Shown piece by piece: positions 1 through 5,306 of a stretch of 5,306 nt of DNA (within the stretch, counting starts at the first letter, position 1; the number at the start of each line of letters is the position of its first letter). The stretch spans positions 1 to 5,306 of the forward strand of contig JAUVGT010000349.1 of NCBI GenBank assembly GCA_030593645.1, given 5' to 3'. The DNA is from Deltaproteobacteria bacterium (GTDB lineage Bacteria > Desulfobacterota > Desulfobacteria > Desulfobacterales > JAUVGT01). The position numbers were made by a program, and so were the translations under genes. The notes under the pieces are model-generated. The model did not search any database and was not told where the DNA came from. It saw nothing but the letters and a program-made list of their open reading frames with translations.

Positions 1-704
1 GACCATCTGCCGATCATCCAGCGGTTGATGTGATCAAATTTTTCAGACAATTTTCTGAAATCATCAGCACATCTAATATCACCATTATATACTATAGGAT
101 GATCGGTTAGCGAAATGCATTGATCAAAAGCATCCAGGTCCGTGGTCCCTTCATATCTTTGTACACCTGTTCTGGGGTGAATGATAATCTCTTTAATCGG
201 GAACTGGTTAAATATTGGTATCAGTTCGAAAATTTCATCCCTGCGTTTTAATCCCAATCTTGTCTTTATCGAAAGGTTTCCTTTAATTTTGGGGATGACT
301 TCCCCCAAAAAATCATGAATCATTTCCGGGTGAGGCAGAAGACCGGACCCGCGATTTTTCCGGGTCACCATGGGATAAGGGCATCCGAGGTTCCAGTTTA
401 TCGTCTCATAACCAAAATCATAAAGGAAGTTGGCCAGAAGTATAAAACCTTCTGCGGATTTACTCAGGATTTGGGGGATAACAGGCATACCGGTGTTGTT
501 TTCCGGAAGCAGGCCTTTGATATATTTTTTCCTTATTTTGCTGCCGATTACACTCGATACAAAAGGGGCAATTGCCAGATCAAATCCATTGAAATGCTCA
601 GCATAAGTGTTCCTGTATATATGATCGGTAAATCCCCTGAGCGGGGCCATATACAATCGTGGTAACGGTTTAAGTCGGTTATGGTTCAATGATTTTTTAC
701 ACAT
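1..704 (-). CDS. dus: tRNA-dihydrouridine synthase (Dus family), C-terminus cut by window edge
   Basis: FMN-dependent enzyme expected to reduce uridine to dihydrouridine in tRNA in the cytoplasm. The minus strand is open for 234 codons from an ATG at 704 to the left edge. Visible in order: an N-terminal YMAPLRGFTD segment (residues 18-27) that fits the FMN-barrel entry of Dus; NLGCPYP with the likely catalytic Cys108, followed by RGSGLL; IKTRLG with Lys147; IIHPRTG with His176; YNGDI (207-211); and WMIGR near the end (229-233). These are the Dus signature blocks in the right order and spacing. Family members are usually about 310-340 residues, so roughly a quarter is missing. The HPRTG form and overall divergence suggest a subfamily outside classical DusA/DusB, but I cannot assign the target uridine. 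No clear Shine-Dalgarno precedes the ATG, yet starting later would remove conserved sequence. It lies 50 bases after the fabF stop with no terminator between, so it is probably co-transcribed. The family call is secure; the exact start is less so. Confidence 0.9.
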   Translation of the reverse strand, partial: MCKKSLNHNRLKPLPRLYMAPLRGFTDHIYRNTYAEHFNGFDLAIAPFVSSVIGSKIRKKYIKGLLPENNTGMPVIPQILSKSAEGFILLANFLYDFGYETINWNLGCPYPMVTRKNRGSGLLPHPEMIHDFLGEVIPKIKGNLSIKTRLGLKRRDEIFELIPIFNQFPIKEIIIHPRTGVQRYEGTTDLDAFDQCISLTDHPIVYNGDIRCADDFRKLSEKFDHINRWMIGRW

Positions 705-754
705 GCTGGCAATCTGCGGTCTTTGTTCATTCTGTAGTGCTGTTTTTTTTGTGG

Positions 755-1990
755 TTATACTTTTCCAAAAACCACCACGGCGTTTTGTCCGCCGAACCCA
801 AAAGAATTCGAAAGCGCGTACTTTATTTTACTATCACGGGCTTCATTGGGGACCACATCAAGATCACAGTCAGGATCTTTGGTTTCATAGTTAATGGTCG
901 GGGGAAGGCAGCCGTGATAAAGAGCCAGCACAGTCGCCGCTGCCTCGACGGCTCCCGCGGCTCCCAGGGTATGGCCGATCATTGATTTGGTGGAACTTAC
1001 CGGCGGTGTATTCATTTTAAATACTTCTTTGATCGCCTTGGTTTCCGCAATATCATTGGCTTTTGTTGAAGTGCCGTGTGCGTTTACATAACCGATATCA
1101 TCCGGATGAATACCCGAATTTTTGATCGCATGCTTAATGGCGGCAGCGGCCCATTTACCGCTGGGTTCAGGAAGCGCGAAACTGTATGCATCACACGTCA
1201 TCCCAAACCCTTTCAGTTCAGCCAGGGGCTCCGCACCACGCTTTCTTGCATGTTTCATGGATTCAAGGACAAATACGCCTGCCCCTTCACCAATGACAAA
1301 TCCATCCCGGTCCGCGTCAAAAGGCCGGCTCGCCCTTTCTGGGTTTTCATTGCGTCTTGACAGGACCTTCATGCAGTCATAAGCGTCAACGACATAAGGC
1401 ATAACCGCGGCTTCAGTTCCGCCGGCAAGCATTACATCGGCTTGACCGGTTCTGAGAAGATCGTAAGCCGCACCAATACTGTGCGAACCTGTAGCACAGG
1501 CTGTTATCACGGCCGTGTTCGGCCCATGAAGCCCTAAAACAATGGCCGCATTGCAGGCCGGCATATTGACAATGATTTTCGGAACTGTAAATGGATTCAG
1601 ATGTCCGGGCCCCTTTGCTTCAAACTTCGGGAACTGCTCTTGAACCATATAAAAATCACCGGCTGCCGAGCCAATGATACATCCGATCTTCGAGGTATCT
1701 TCCTTCTCAAGGTCAAGGTCAGCGTCCCTTACCGCTTCAACGGAAGCAGCAACCGATAGCTGCGAGACCCTTGCCATCCTGCGGGCCAGTTTATCAGACA
1801 TGTATTGACCCGGATCAAAATCAATTATTTCAGATGCAATCCTGCTTTTGAAACCCGTTGAATCAAACCCCCTGATACCCTTAATGCCCGATTTACCAGC
1901 AATCAGCGAATTCCAAAAATCGTCCTTTGTACATCCGATTGAAGAAAAAACACCAATACCTGTAACCACGATTGAACTATCTTCGATCAT
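755..1990 (-). CDS. fabF: Beta-ketoacyl-ACP synthase II (FabF-type)
   Basis: Condensing enzyme that extends acyl-ACP with malonyl-ACP in type II fatty acid synthesis (cytoplasm). The 411-residue product is normal length for FabF and contains the whole thiolase fold. Counting from the preferred ATG, the nucleophile is Cys165 in TACATG, followed by His305 in NAHGTST, Lys335 in SSTKSMIGH and His340, the complete Cys-His-Lys-His set. The gatekeeper loop NSFGFGG is at about 395-401, and RPFDADRDGFVIGEGAG is at about 222-238. The frame could begin two codons earlier at a TTG (1996), but GAGG at 2001-1998 is only one base from that TTG and seven from the ATG, so the ATG is chosen. No acyl carrier protein, FabG, FabD or FabZ gene is visible nearby, so this copy stands apart from a classical fab cluster here. 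It could serve primary fatty acid synthesis or a specialised acyl chain; the sequence is canonical and does not distinguish these. It sits between the aminotransferase and dus genes with short gaps. Confidence 0.95.
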   Translation of the reverse strand: MIEDSSIVVTGIGVFSSIGCTKDDFWNSLIAGKSGIKGIRGFDSTGFKSRIASEIIDFDPGQYMSDKLARRMARVSQLSVAASVEAVRDADLDLEKEDTSKIGCIIGSAAGDFYMVQEQFPKFEAKGPGHLNPFTVPKIIVNMPACNAAIVLGLHGPNTAVITACATGSHSIGAAYDLLRTGQADVMLAGGTEAAVMPYVVDAYDCMKVLSRRNENPERASRPFDADRDGFVIGEGAGVFVLESMKHARKRGAEPLAELKGFGMTCDAYSFALPEPSGKWAAAAIKHAIKNSGIHPDDIGYVNAHGTSTKANDIAETKAIKEVFKMNTPPVSSTKSMIGHTLGAAGAVEAAATVLALYHGCLPPTINYETKDPDCDLDVVPNEARDSKIKYALSNSFGFGGQNAVVVFGKV

Positions 1991-1997
1991 TCTCAAA

Positions 1998-2001
1998 CCT
2001 C
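1998..2001 (-). promoter_or_regulatory. Ribosome binding site of fabF
   Basis: GAGG on the minus strand lies seven bases before the ATG at 1990. It is too close to the alternative TTG at 1996, so it decides the start in favour of the ATG. Confidence 0.6.
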
Positions 2002-2044
2002 ATAACTGTATACTCTCACCAAACCGCTATATGCAATTCACATA

Positions 2045-3274
2045 TTACATGGACAAATTATTAATCAGCCAATCGACTTCCTCTTCAGTATTATAATGTA
2101 CCAGGCTGATTCTTACAACACCTTCTTCCGAATCTTCAACACCCAATGCCTCAACACAGCGGCGGCCGTAAAAATGGCCTTTACCTACCGCTATTTTTCT
2201 GGTTGCAAGTTCTTTTGCGATATCACTTGGTTTTCTTTTTAATGGAATAATGGAAATTGTTGATGCCCGTTTCCCGATTTCAGCCCGTGATTTCCCGACA
2301 ATTCTTGCATCAGGCAGATCCTGTAAGGCTTGAAGCAGCTGATTGGCCAGCTTTGTTTCCTGTTCCGAAAAAAGATCGAATACCCGTTCTGCTTTTTCAT
2401 GCAGACCTGCGGCCGGTTCATTGAAATGATGCGCGTATACCGCTTCATAGTATTCACCGATACCGGCCAGAGCGCCGATCTCCGCGTGAAGGGGACCTGC
2501 CGGGTTCATGCGGTAGTGCGGGATGTCCGCGTTAAAATAATGCCCCTGACTTGCCAATTTCTCAAGCACATCTTTTTTTCCCCATAATACACCGATGTGG
2601 GGCCCAAACGTCTTGTAAGTACTGAACAGATACAGGTCAATACCCAGCTGATTCACATCCACTATGCGATGAGGTGCGAAAGAAACCCCGTCTCCCACAA
2701 CCAGTGCCCCCACAGCGTGTGCAATATCAGCTATTGCAACGGCATCGTTCATTGTCCCAACGATATTGGAACAGAGCGGAAAACACACAAGGCGAGTACG
2801 ATCTGTTACCAGTTTTTCGAGATCTTCTATATTGAGTTCCCCGGTATCCGGATTTATCCGCCATTTTTTAATTACAGCCCCGAATTCATTAAGCCGTTCC
2901 CAGCAGCCGATATTGGCTTCATGGTCCTGGTTGGTAATCACAATTTCATCGCCAGATTTGATCGAAGGCCTGATGGCCTGTGCCAGAATATAGGTATTCA
3001 TAGAGGTCGATGGGCCCAGGGTCAATTCATCGATGTCGGCATTTAGAAGTTCCGCCATACATCGGTATCCCTGATCCATTGCCTCACCCGCCTCTATGGA
3101 CGATTTAAACAGATAATACGGCTGAACTTTGGTGTATTTAAAAAAGTGTGTTAACCGATCTATAACCTGCCGCGGAACATATGATCCGCCGGCATTTTCA
3201 AAAAAAGCCCATTCTGCGGTTTCAGGATCCTGAAAAACAGGATATTGACTCCGAACAAAATTGATATCAAGCAT
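2045..3274 (-). CDS. Class V aminotransferase / cysteine-desulfurase-like protein (VC1184-type)
   Basis: PLP-dependent fold type I enzyme, 409 residues, the usual size for this family. The PLP lysine is Lys221 in STYKTFGPHIG; His118 in NQDHEAN should stack on the cofactor ring and Asp195 in VGDGVSFAPH should contact the pyridine nitrogen. The N-terminal FFENAGGSYVP (24-34) and the C-terminal VVRISLVHYNTEEEVDWL (386-403) match the cysteine-desulfurase-like subgroup typified by Vibrio VC1184, as I recognise it. Where SufS-type enzymes have GHHC, this protein reads GHFYGRRC: Tyr369 falls at the usual cysteine position and the nearest cysteine is Cys373, four residues on. Desulfurase activity is therefore doubtful, and an aminotransferase, lyase or epimerase role is possible. 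The frame stays open back to 3409, but an ideal AGGAGG five bases before the ATG at 3274 and the family-like N-terminus there fix the start. It is the first gene of the leftward block, about 54 bases before fabF. Confidence 0.88.
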   Translation of the reverse strand: MLDINFVRSQYPVFQDPETAEWAFFENAGGSYVPRQVIDRLTHFFKYTKVQPYYLFKSSIEAGEAMDQGYRCMAELLNADIDELTLGPSTSMNTYILAQAIRPSIKSGDEIVITNQDHEANIGCWERLNEFGAVIKKWRINPDTGELNIEDLEKLVTDRTRLVCFPLCSNIVGTMNDAVAIADIAHAVGALVVGDGVSFAPHRIVDVNQLGIDLYLFSTYKTFGPHIGVLWGKKDVLEKLASQGHYFNADIPHYRMNPAGPLHAEIGALAGIGEYYEAVYAHHFNEPAAGLHEKAERVFDLFSEQETKLANQLLQALQDLPDARIVGKSRAEIGKRASTISIIPLKRKPSDIAKELATRKIAVGKGHFYGRRCVEALGVEDSEEGVVRISLVHYNTEEEVDWLINNLSM

Positions 3275-3279
3275 GCAAA

Positions 3280-3285
3280 CCTCCT
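3280..3285 (-). promoter_or_regulatory. Strong ribosome binding site of the aminotransferase gene
   Basis: A perfect AGGAGG on the minus strand with a five-base spacer (TTTGC) to the ATG at 3274. It excludes the longer reading frame that would start at 3409 and suggests efficient translation. Confidence 0.85.
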
Positions 3286-3339
3286 GTGAACCTGAATTTG
3301 GTTCTAATTTTTCCTTTTCAAAAACAATGTGCAGAAGTG

Positions 3340-3367
3340 GTTTCAATCCCCACCTGAAACGGATTGA
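3340..3367. repeat. Overlapping inverted repeats in the aminotransferase leader
   Basis: Two perfect stems share bases. GTTTCA (3340-3345) pairs with TGAAAC (3355-3360) across a 9-base loop, and TCAATCC (3343-3349) pairs with GGATTGA (3361-3367) across an 11-base loop. They cannot both form, so this could be an alternative-structure switch in the leader, a protein-binding site or a degenerate repeat remnant. It lies 66-93 bases upstream of the aminotransferase start. No function is established. Confidence 0.45.
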
Positions 3368-3407
3368 TCCAACAGCGACGTGGAGCCTGCCTGGAGATTT
3401 TATAACC

Positions 3408-3436
3408 ACTTTAAAATAACATCACGGCTATTTCAA
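3408..3436 (-). promoter_or_regulatory. Weak candidate promoter for the leftward block
   Basis: On the minus strand TTGAAA (3436-3431) is followed after 17 bases by TAAAGT (3413-3408). The -35 match is good and the -10 match is poor. A better-looking TATAAA lies at 3404-3399 but has no good -35 at normal spacing. Either would give a leader of roughly 120 bases containing the inverted repeats. Confidence 0.28.
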
Positions 3437-3562
3437 TTTTATGTTAATTCTCAAATTCACATGAAAAAAGCAAGCCAAAGCGTAAACCGGACTTAAAAAT
3501 GTATGGTTTGATTCATGCCTGAACGGCCGTATCCATAATTTAACCCATGCAATATAAATAGT

Positions 3563-3599
3563 TTTACAGGTTGTCACATCATAGGTTACAATGTATATA
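3563..3599 (+). promoter_or_regulatory. Candidate sigma-70-type promoter(s) for the universal stress gene
   Basis: Two overlapping options are visible. TTTACA (3563-3568) with TACAAT (3587-3592) at 18-base spacing matches consensus at five of six in each box. TTGTCA (3571-3576) with TATATA (3594-3599) at 17-base spacing is somewhat weaker. Either would start transcription about 35-45 bases before the ATG at 3643. The heptamer TTACAAT occurs twice here (3586-3592 and 3600-3606), 14 bases apart. Confidence 0.5.
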
Positions 3600-3642
3600 T
3601 TACAATAATATATCGAAAACTGATATGGAAAAGGAGACACAA

Positions 3643-4092
3643 ATGTACAAACACATCCTGTGCCCCACGGATATGCGTGAACGTGCCTATGTTGCTTTAA
3701 AAAAAGCGGTCCAGATCGCCCACCAGTTTGATTCAAAAATTACAATGCTCCATGTTCATGATGAATTTATGGATAAAAAAGAAAGGGAAATGCTGAGAGT
3801 AAGCGTCGACAAGATGAAAGAAAAATTTGCACATATCGCGATCGAATCAAAAGAAGAAATGAAGGAAATCATAAAGACTTTTCATGCTGAAAATATTCAT
3901 ATCGATTACCTGCTTCGCGGTGGTAAAGTGGAAACAGAGATACCAAAATCAGCCGAAGAAATCGGGGCCGATCTAATCGTCATTTGTACGGACGGCAGAG
4001 ACAATATCAAAGACTTTATCTCCGGTACCATCACGGAGCATGTCATCAATAAAGCATCCTGTCCGGTTTTAGTGGTCCCATTTGGGAAGTAG
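3643..4092 (+). CDS. Universal stress protein, single UspA domain
   Basis: Small cytoplasmic alpha/beta protein of 149 residues, the usual size for a one-domain Usp. It opens with MYKHILCPTD, the first strand with Asp10 at the nucleotide-contact position. ITMLHVHDE (33-41) is the second strand. GGKVETEIPKSAEEIGADLIVI (93-114) leads into the nucleotide loop CTDGRDNIKDFISGT (115-129), and the protein ends SCPVLVVPF. In ATP-binding members the loop reads G-x2-G-x9-G-S/T. Here the first glycine is Cys115, while Gly118, Gly128 and Thr129 are kept, so nucleotide binding is plausible but altered. The start is set by AAGGAG (3631-3636) six bases before the ATG; the frame extends upstream to 3571 but without family sequence. 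It stands alone, with promoter candidates before it and a weak terminator-like hairpin after it. Such proteins usually respond to stress or energy state; the ligand and partner here are unknown. Confidence 0.92.
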   Translation: MYKHILCPTDMRERAYVALKKAVQIAHQFDSKITMLHVHDEFMDKKEREMLRVSVDKMKEKFAHIAIESKEEMKEIIKTFHAENIHIDYLLRGGKVETEIPKSAEEIGADLIVICTDGRDNIKDFISGTITEHVINKASCPVLVVPFGK

Positions 4093-4101
4093 GCAGGCAT
4101 T

Positions 4102-4125
4102 CAGGGATTAATAGCCCTGCTTTGT
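4102..4125 (+). terminator. Weak terminator-like hairpin after the universal stress gene
   Basis: CAGGG (4102-4106) and CCCTG (4115-4119) form a five-base stem with an eight-base loop, followed by CTTTGTT rather than a clean T run. It starts ten bases after the stop codon. An alternative stem pairs GCAGG (4093-4097) with CCTGC (4116-4120). The position is right for a terminator but the stem is short. Confidence 0.4.
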
Positions 4126-4155
4126 TAATCGAGTAAAATCGATATCTATTTATCA

Positions 4156-4182
4156 ACCACGAAACACACCAAATACACGAAA
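4156..4182 (+). repeat. Three 9-base tandem units (consensus NACACGAAA)
   Basis: ACCACGAAA, CACACCAAA and TACACGAAA follow one another without gaps. Similar CACGAAA-rich intergenic fragments are familiar from genomes of environmental deltaproteobacteria; that is recall and was not checked. Function is unknown. It sits between the universal stress gene and the TPR gene, outside any coding frame I support. Confidence 0.55.
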
Positions 4183-4243
4183 GTGTTATAGTACATTTCT
4201 TTTATATTCAAGCCTTTTTAAAATTCACCCATTCAATTGAGGG

Positions 4244-4272
4244 TTGTTTATACCTTCTTTGAATGTAATAAT
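4244..4272 (+). promoter_or_regulatory. Candidate promoter of the TPR/ATP-grasp unit
   Basis: TTGTTT (4244-4249) is followed after exactly 17 bases by AATAAT (4267-4272), a five-of-six -10 box, with an extended TG one base upstream (4264-4265). The start of transcription would fall near 4279, leaving a leader of about 44 bases before the TPR start codon. Confidence 0.5.
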
Positions 4273-4310
4273 ATGAGCTTAGGAATAAAAGCACTCAGGA
4301 AATGAACTGC

Positions 4311-4317
4311 AAGGAGG
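4311..4317 (+). promoter_or_regulatory. Ribosome binding site of the TPR gene
   Basis: AAGGAGG with a five-base spacer to the ATG at 4323. An in-frame ATG at 4302 lies upstream of this site and has only AGGA almost touching it, so 4323 is preferred. Confidence 0.8.
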
Positions 4318-4322
4318 CAGAT

Positions 4323-4865
4323 ATGGCTAAAAAAAAATCATTCCGTACGACGGAGGAATGGTTTGAACATGGCAGACAATGCTTTCACAAGCCGGATGGT
4401 ATCGGTGCTGTAAATGCTTTCAATGAGGTTATCGATAGAGATCCAGCCTACCGCCACCCGGATGGTGACAACCCGTTCTTTTACCTTGGGAAGATCCATG
4501 AAATGGAAAACCGCATTGATGAGGCCATTATTCATTACACGCGTTCACTGGCCATAAATCAATATGACGAAGAAAGCCTGGTCGGCAGGGGAAGCTGCTA
4601 CACTGTAACCAAACTGCATGAACAGGCCATCTCTGATTTCACAAAGGCATTAAAATTACCGGATCATCAGCGCAACGTGCCGAAAAAACATCTTTTTTAT
4701 GCTATGGCGGAAAATTATCGTCAAATGGAGGATTTCGGCCAAGCCATTTACTGGGTTCAAAAAGCCCTGAATGAAGATCCGAACAATCAGCGTCATCAGG
4801 AACTTTTCAAAAAACTCACCTCAAAAGTGAAGTTATCAAAACCACTAAGATACTATAAAGATTAA
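4323..4865 (+). CDS. Tetratricopeptide repeat (TPR) protein
   Basis: A 180-residue protein built almost wholly of TPR helices, expected to act as a protein-binding scaffold. Approximate repeats: 10-43 (degenerate, with EEWFEHGRQCFHKPDGIGAV), 50-83 (FFYLGKIHEMENRIDEAIIH), 84-117 (SLVGRGSCYTVTKLHEQAIS) and 122-155 (LFYAMAENYRQMEDFGQAIY). Each keeps small and aromatic residues at the canonical positions, and the last closes with ALNEDPNN. There is no signal peptide or membrane segment; the ends are lysine-rich (MAKKKSF and KPLRYYKD), so it is probably cytoplasmic. No enzymatic domain is present and no specific family is recognised. The ATP-grasp gene begins 16 bases after its stop, so the pair is likely co-transcribed and the TPR may bind that enzyme or its substrate; this is inference from position only. 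Confidence 0.85.
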   Translation: MAKKKSFRTTEEWFEHGRQCFHKPDGIGAVNAFNEVIDRDPAYRHPDGDNPFFYLGKIHEMENRIDEAIIHYTRSLAINQYDEESLVGRGSCYTVTKLHEQAISDFTKALKLPDHQRNVPKKHLFYAMAENYRQMEDFGQAIYWVQKALNEDPNNQRHQELFKKLTSKVKLSKPLRYYKD

Positions 4866-4881
4866 CCTTGGATCATTAATA

Positions 4882-5306
4882 ATGTTTTTTATTGATAAGC
4901 CATATGTATCGGATTTTTTCAAAATGACAGTCAGAGATAACGCCATCCCTGTTGTCGACACGGATATAGCAAAAAAATTAGGACTTTATAGCGGGACAAA
5001 AAAAATGAGTGAAGATAGAGCTATTGAAGTCGCTCGGGAGTCAGACAGTCCTGCCATCTATATGACCTCTGAAAATTCAATAGGCTGGATATCGCAGCAT
5101 TTATCTTTTAGCCATCTTCCTGAAAAAATAGAGCTCTTTAAAAATAAGTTGAAGTTTCGTGAACTAACACAATCAATCTTTCCGAATTTTTACTTCAAAA
5201 AGGTTCTCGCTGAAGACTTGAAAAGTATTCAGTTTAACAACATTCCATTACCATTTATCATCAAACCAGTAGTTGGTTTTTTGTTCACGGAAACCAGAGA
5301 AGATAA
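4882..5306 (+). CDS. ATP-grasp-domain protein, N-terminal part, cut by window edge
   Basis: The frame is open from the ATG at 4882 to the right edge (141 complete codons). The N-terminus (MFFIDKPYVSDFF, then IPVVDTDIAKKLG at 22-34) looks like the Rossmann-type pre-ATP-grasp domain. KNKLKFRELTQSIFPNFYF (87-105) resembles the helix before the ATP-grasp fold, and PFIIKPVVGF (124-133) is the characteristic first strand with Lys128 as likely ATP contact. Such enzymes couple ATP hydrolysis to ligation of a carboxylate to an amine or thiol; the substrate cannot be told because the catalytic C-terminal half is outside the window. The ribosome site is weak (GGA about nine bases before the ATG), which fits translational coupling to the TPR gene 16 bases upstream. 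An internal ATG at 4924 is possible but would remove the conserved first strand. The family call is fairly firm, the substrate unknown. Confidence 0.75.
   Translation, partial: MFFIDKPYVSDFFKMTVRDNAIPVVDTDIAKKLGLYSGTKKMSEDRAIEVARESDSPAIYMTSENSIGWISQHLSFSHLPEKIELFKNKLKFRELTQSIFPNFYFKKVLAEDLKSIQFNNIPLPFIIKPVVGFLFTETRED

Larger units (their letters stand above)
3275..3642. other. Divergent intergenic region, 368 bases
   Basis: Spacer between the leftward aminotransferase gene and the rightward universal stress gene. It holds the aminotransferase leader with overlapping inverted repeats (3340-3367), a weak leftward promoter candidate (3408-3436), an AT-rich rightward promoter region (3563-3606) and the two ribosome binding sites. 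An open frame on the minus strand (3736-3428) covers part of it, but its product resembles nothing I know and it overlaps the stress gene antisense, so I do not call it. I see no RNA gene in the stretch 3437-3560. Confidence 0.7.

Noticed and set aside
686..730. 14-codon minus-strand frame overlapping the start of dus (possible leader peptide)
   Set aside because: It is too short, has no ribosome site and has no codon bias or attenuator structure supporting it.
315..1382. Several plus-strand reading frames of 63-116 codons
   Set aside because: They lie antisense to the well-supported dus and fabF genes, and their products have no family features.
2029..2045. Inverted repeat ATATG/CATAT between the aminotransferase and fabF genes, as a terminator
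   Set aside because: The stem is only five AT-rich base pairs and no T run follows on the minus strand.
2330..3046. Plus-strand reading frames up to 149 codons
   Set aside because: They are antisense shadows of the aminotransferase gene, whose motifs are clear.
3339..3370. Possible CRISPR repeat (GTTTCAATCC start)
   Set aside because: Only one unit is present, with no second copy or regular spacing anywhere in the window and no cas gene.
3275..3409. N-terminal extension of the aminotransferase
   Set aside because: The extra 45 residues do not resemble the family, and a perfect ribosome binding site sits directly before the internal ATG at 3274.
3428..3736. 102-codon minus-strand reading frame
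   Set aside because: It overlaps the universal stress gene antisense and the divergent promoter region, and its product shows no recognisable domain.

Overview
The window looks like chromosomal DNA from a mesophilic, moderate-GC bacterium. The protein styles (a FabF-type synthase, a class V aminotransferase of the VC1184-like kind, a small UspA protein, an ATP-grasp protein) and a short intergenic array of CACGAAA-like units resemble sulfate-reducing Desulfobacterota (Desulfobacterales). That placement is inferred from recognition, with no search behind it. There are no tRNA or rRNA genes, no insertion sequences, no CRISPR array and no phage genes.

Layout. A leftward block of three genes reads from about 3274 down to the left edge. 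First is a PLP-dependent class V aminotransferase / cysteine-desulfurase-like protein (3274-2045), then a complete beta-ketoacyl-ACP synthase II (1990-755), then a tRNA-dihydrouridine synthase whose C-terminus runs off the window (704-1). The gaps are about 54 and 50 bases with no convincing terminator, so they probably form one transcript. A 368-base divergent spacer (3275-3642) separates them from a rightward block: a single-domain universal stress protein (3643-4092), a 230-base spacer with a weak hairpin, a 9-base tandem array and a good promoter candidate, then a four-TPR protein (4323-4865). After only 16 bases comes an ATP-grasp-type protein cut by the right edge (4882 to end).

How the genes may work together. 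The synthase would elongate acyl-ACP, Dus would modify tRNA, and the aminotransferase-like protein has an intact PLP site but no cysteine at the usual desulfurase position. No shared pathway is evident, so the left block may be co-transcribed housekeeping and accessory functions. The TPR and ATP-grasp genes are probably one transcription unit; the ATP-grasp substrate cannot be read from the visible N-terminal part. I see no clear novel system. The items most worth checking are the desulfurase-like protein without the usual cysteine, two mutually exclusive hairpins in its leader, and the TPR/ATP-grasp pair.
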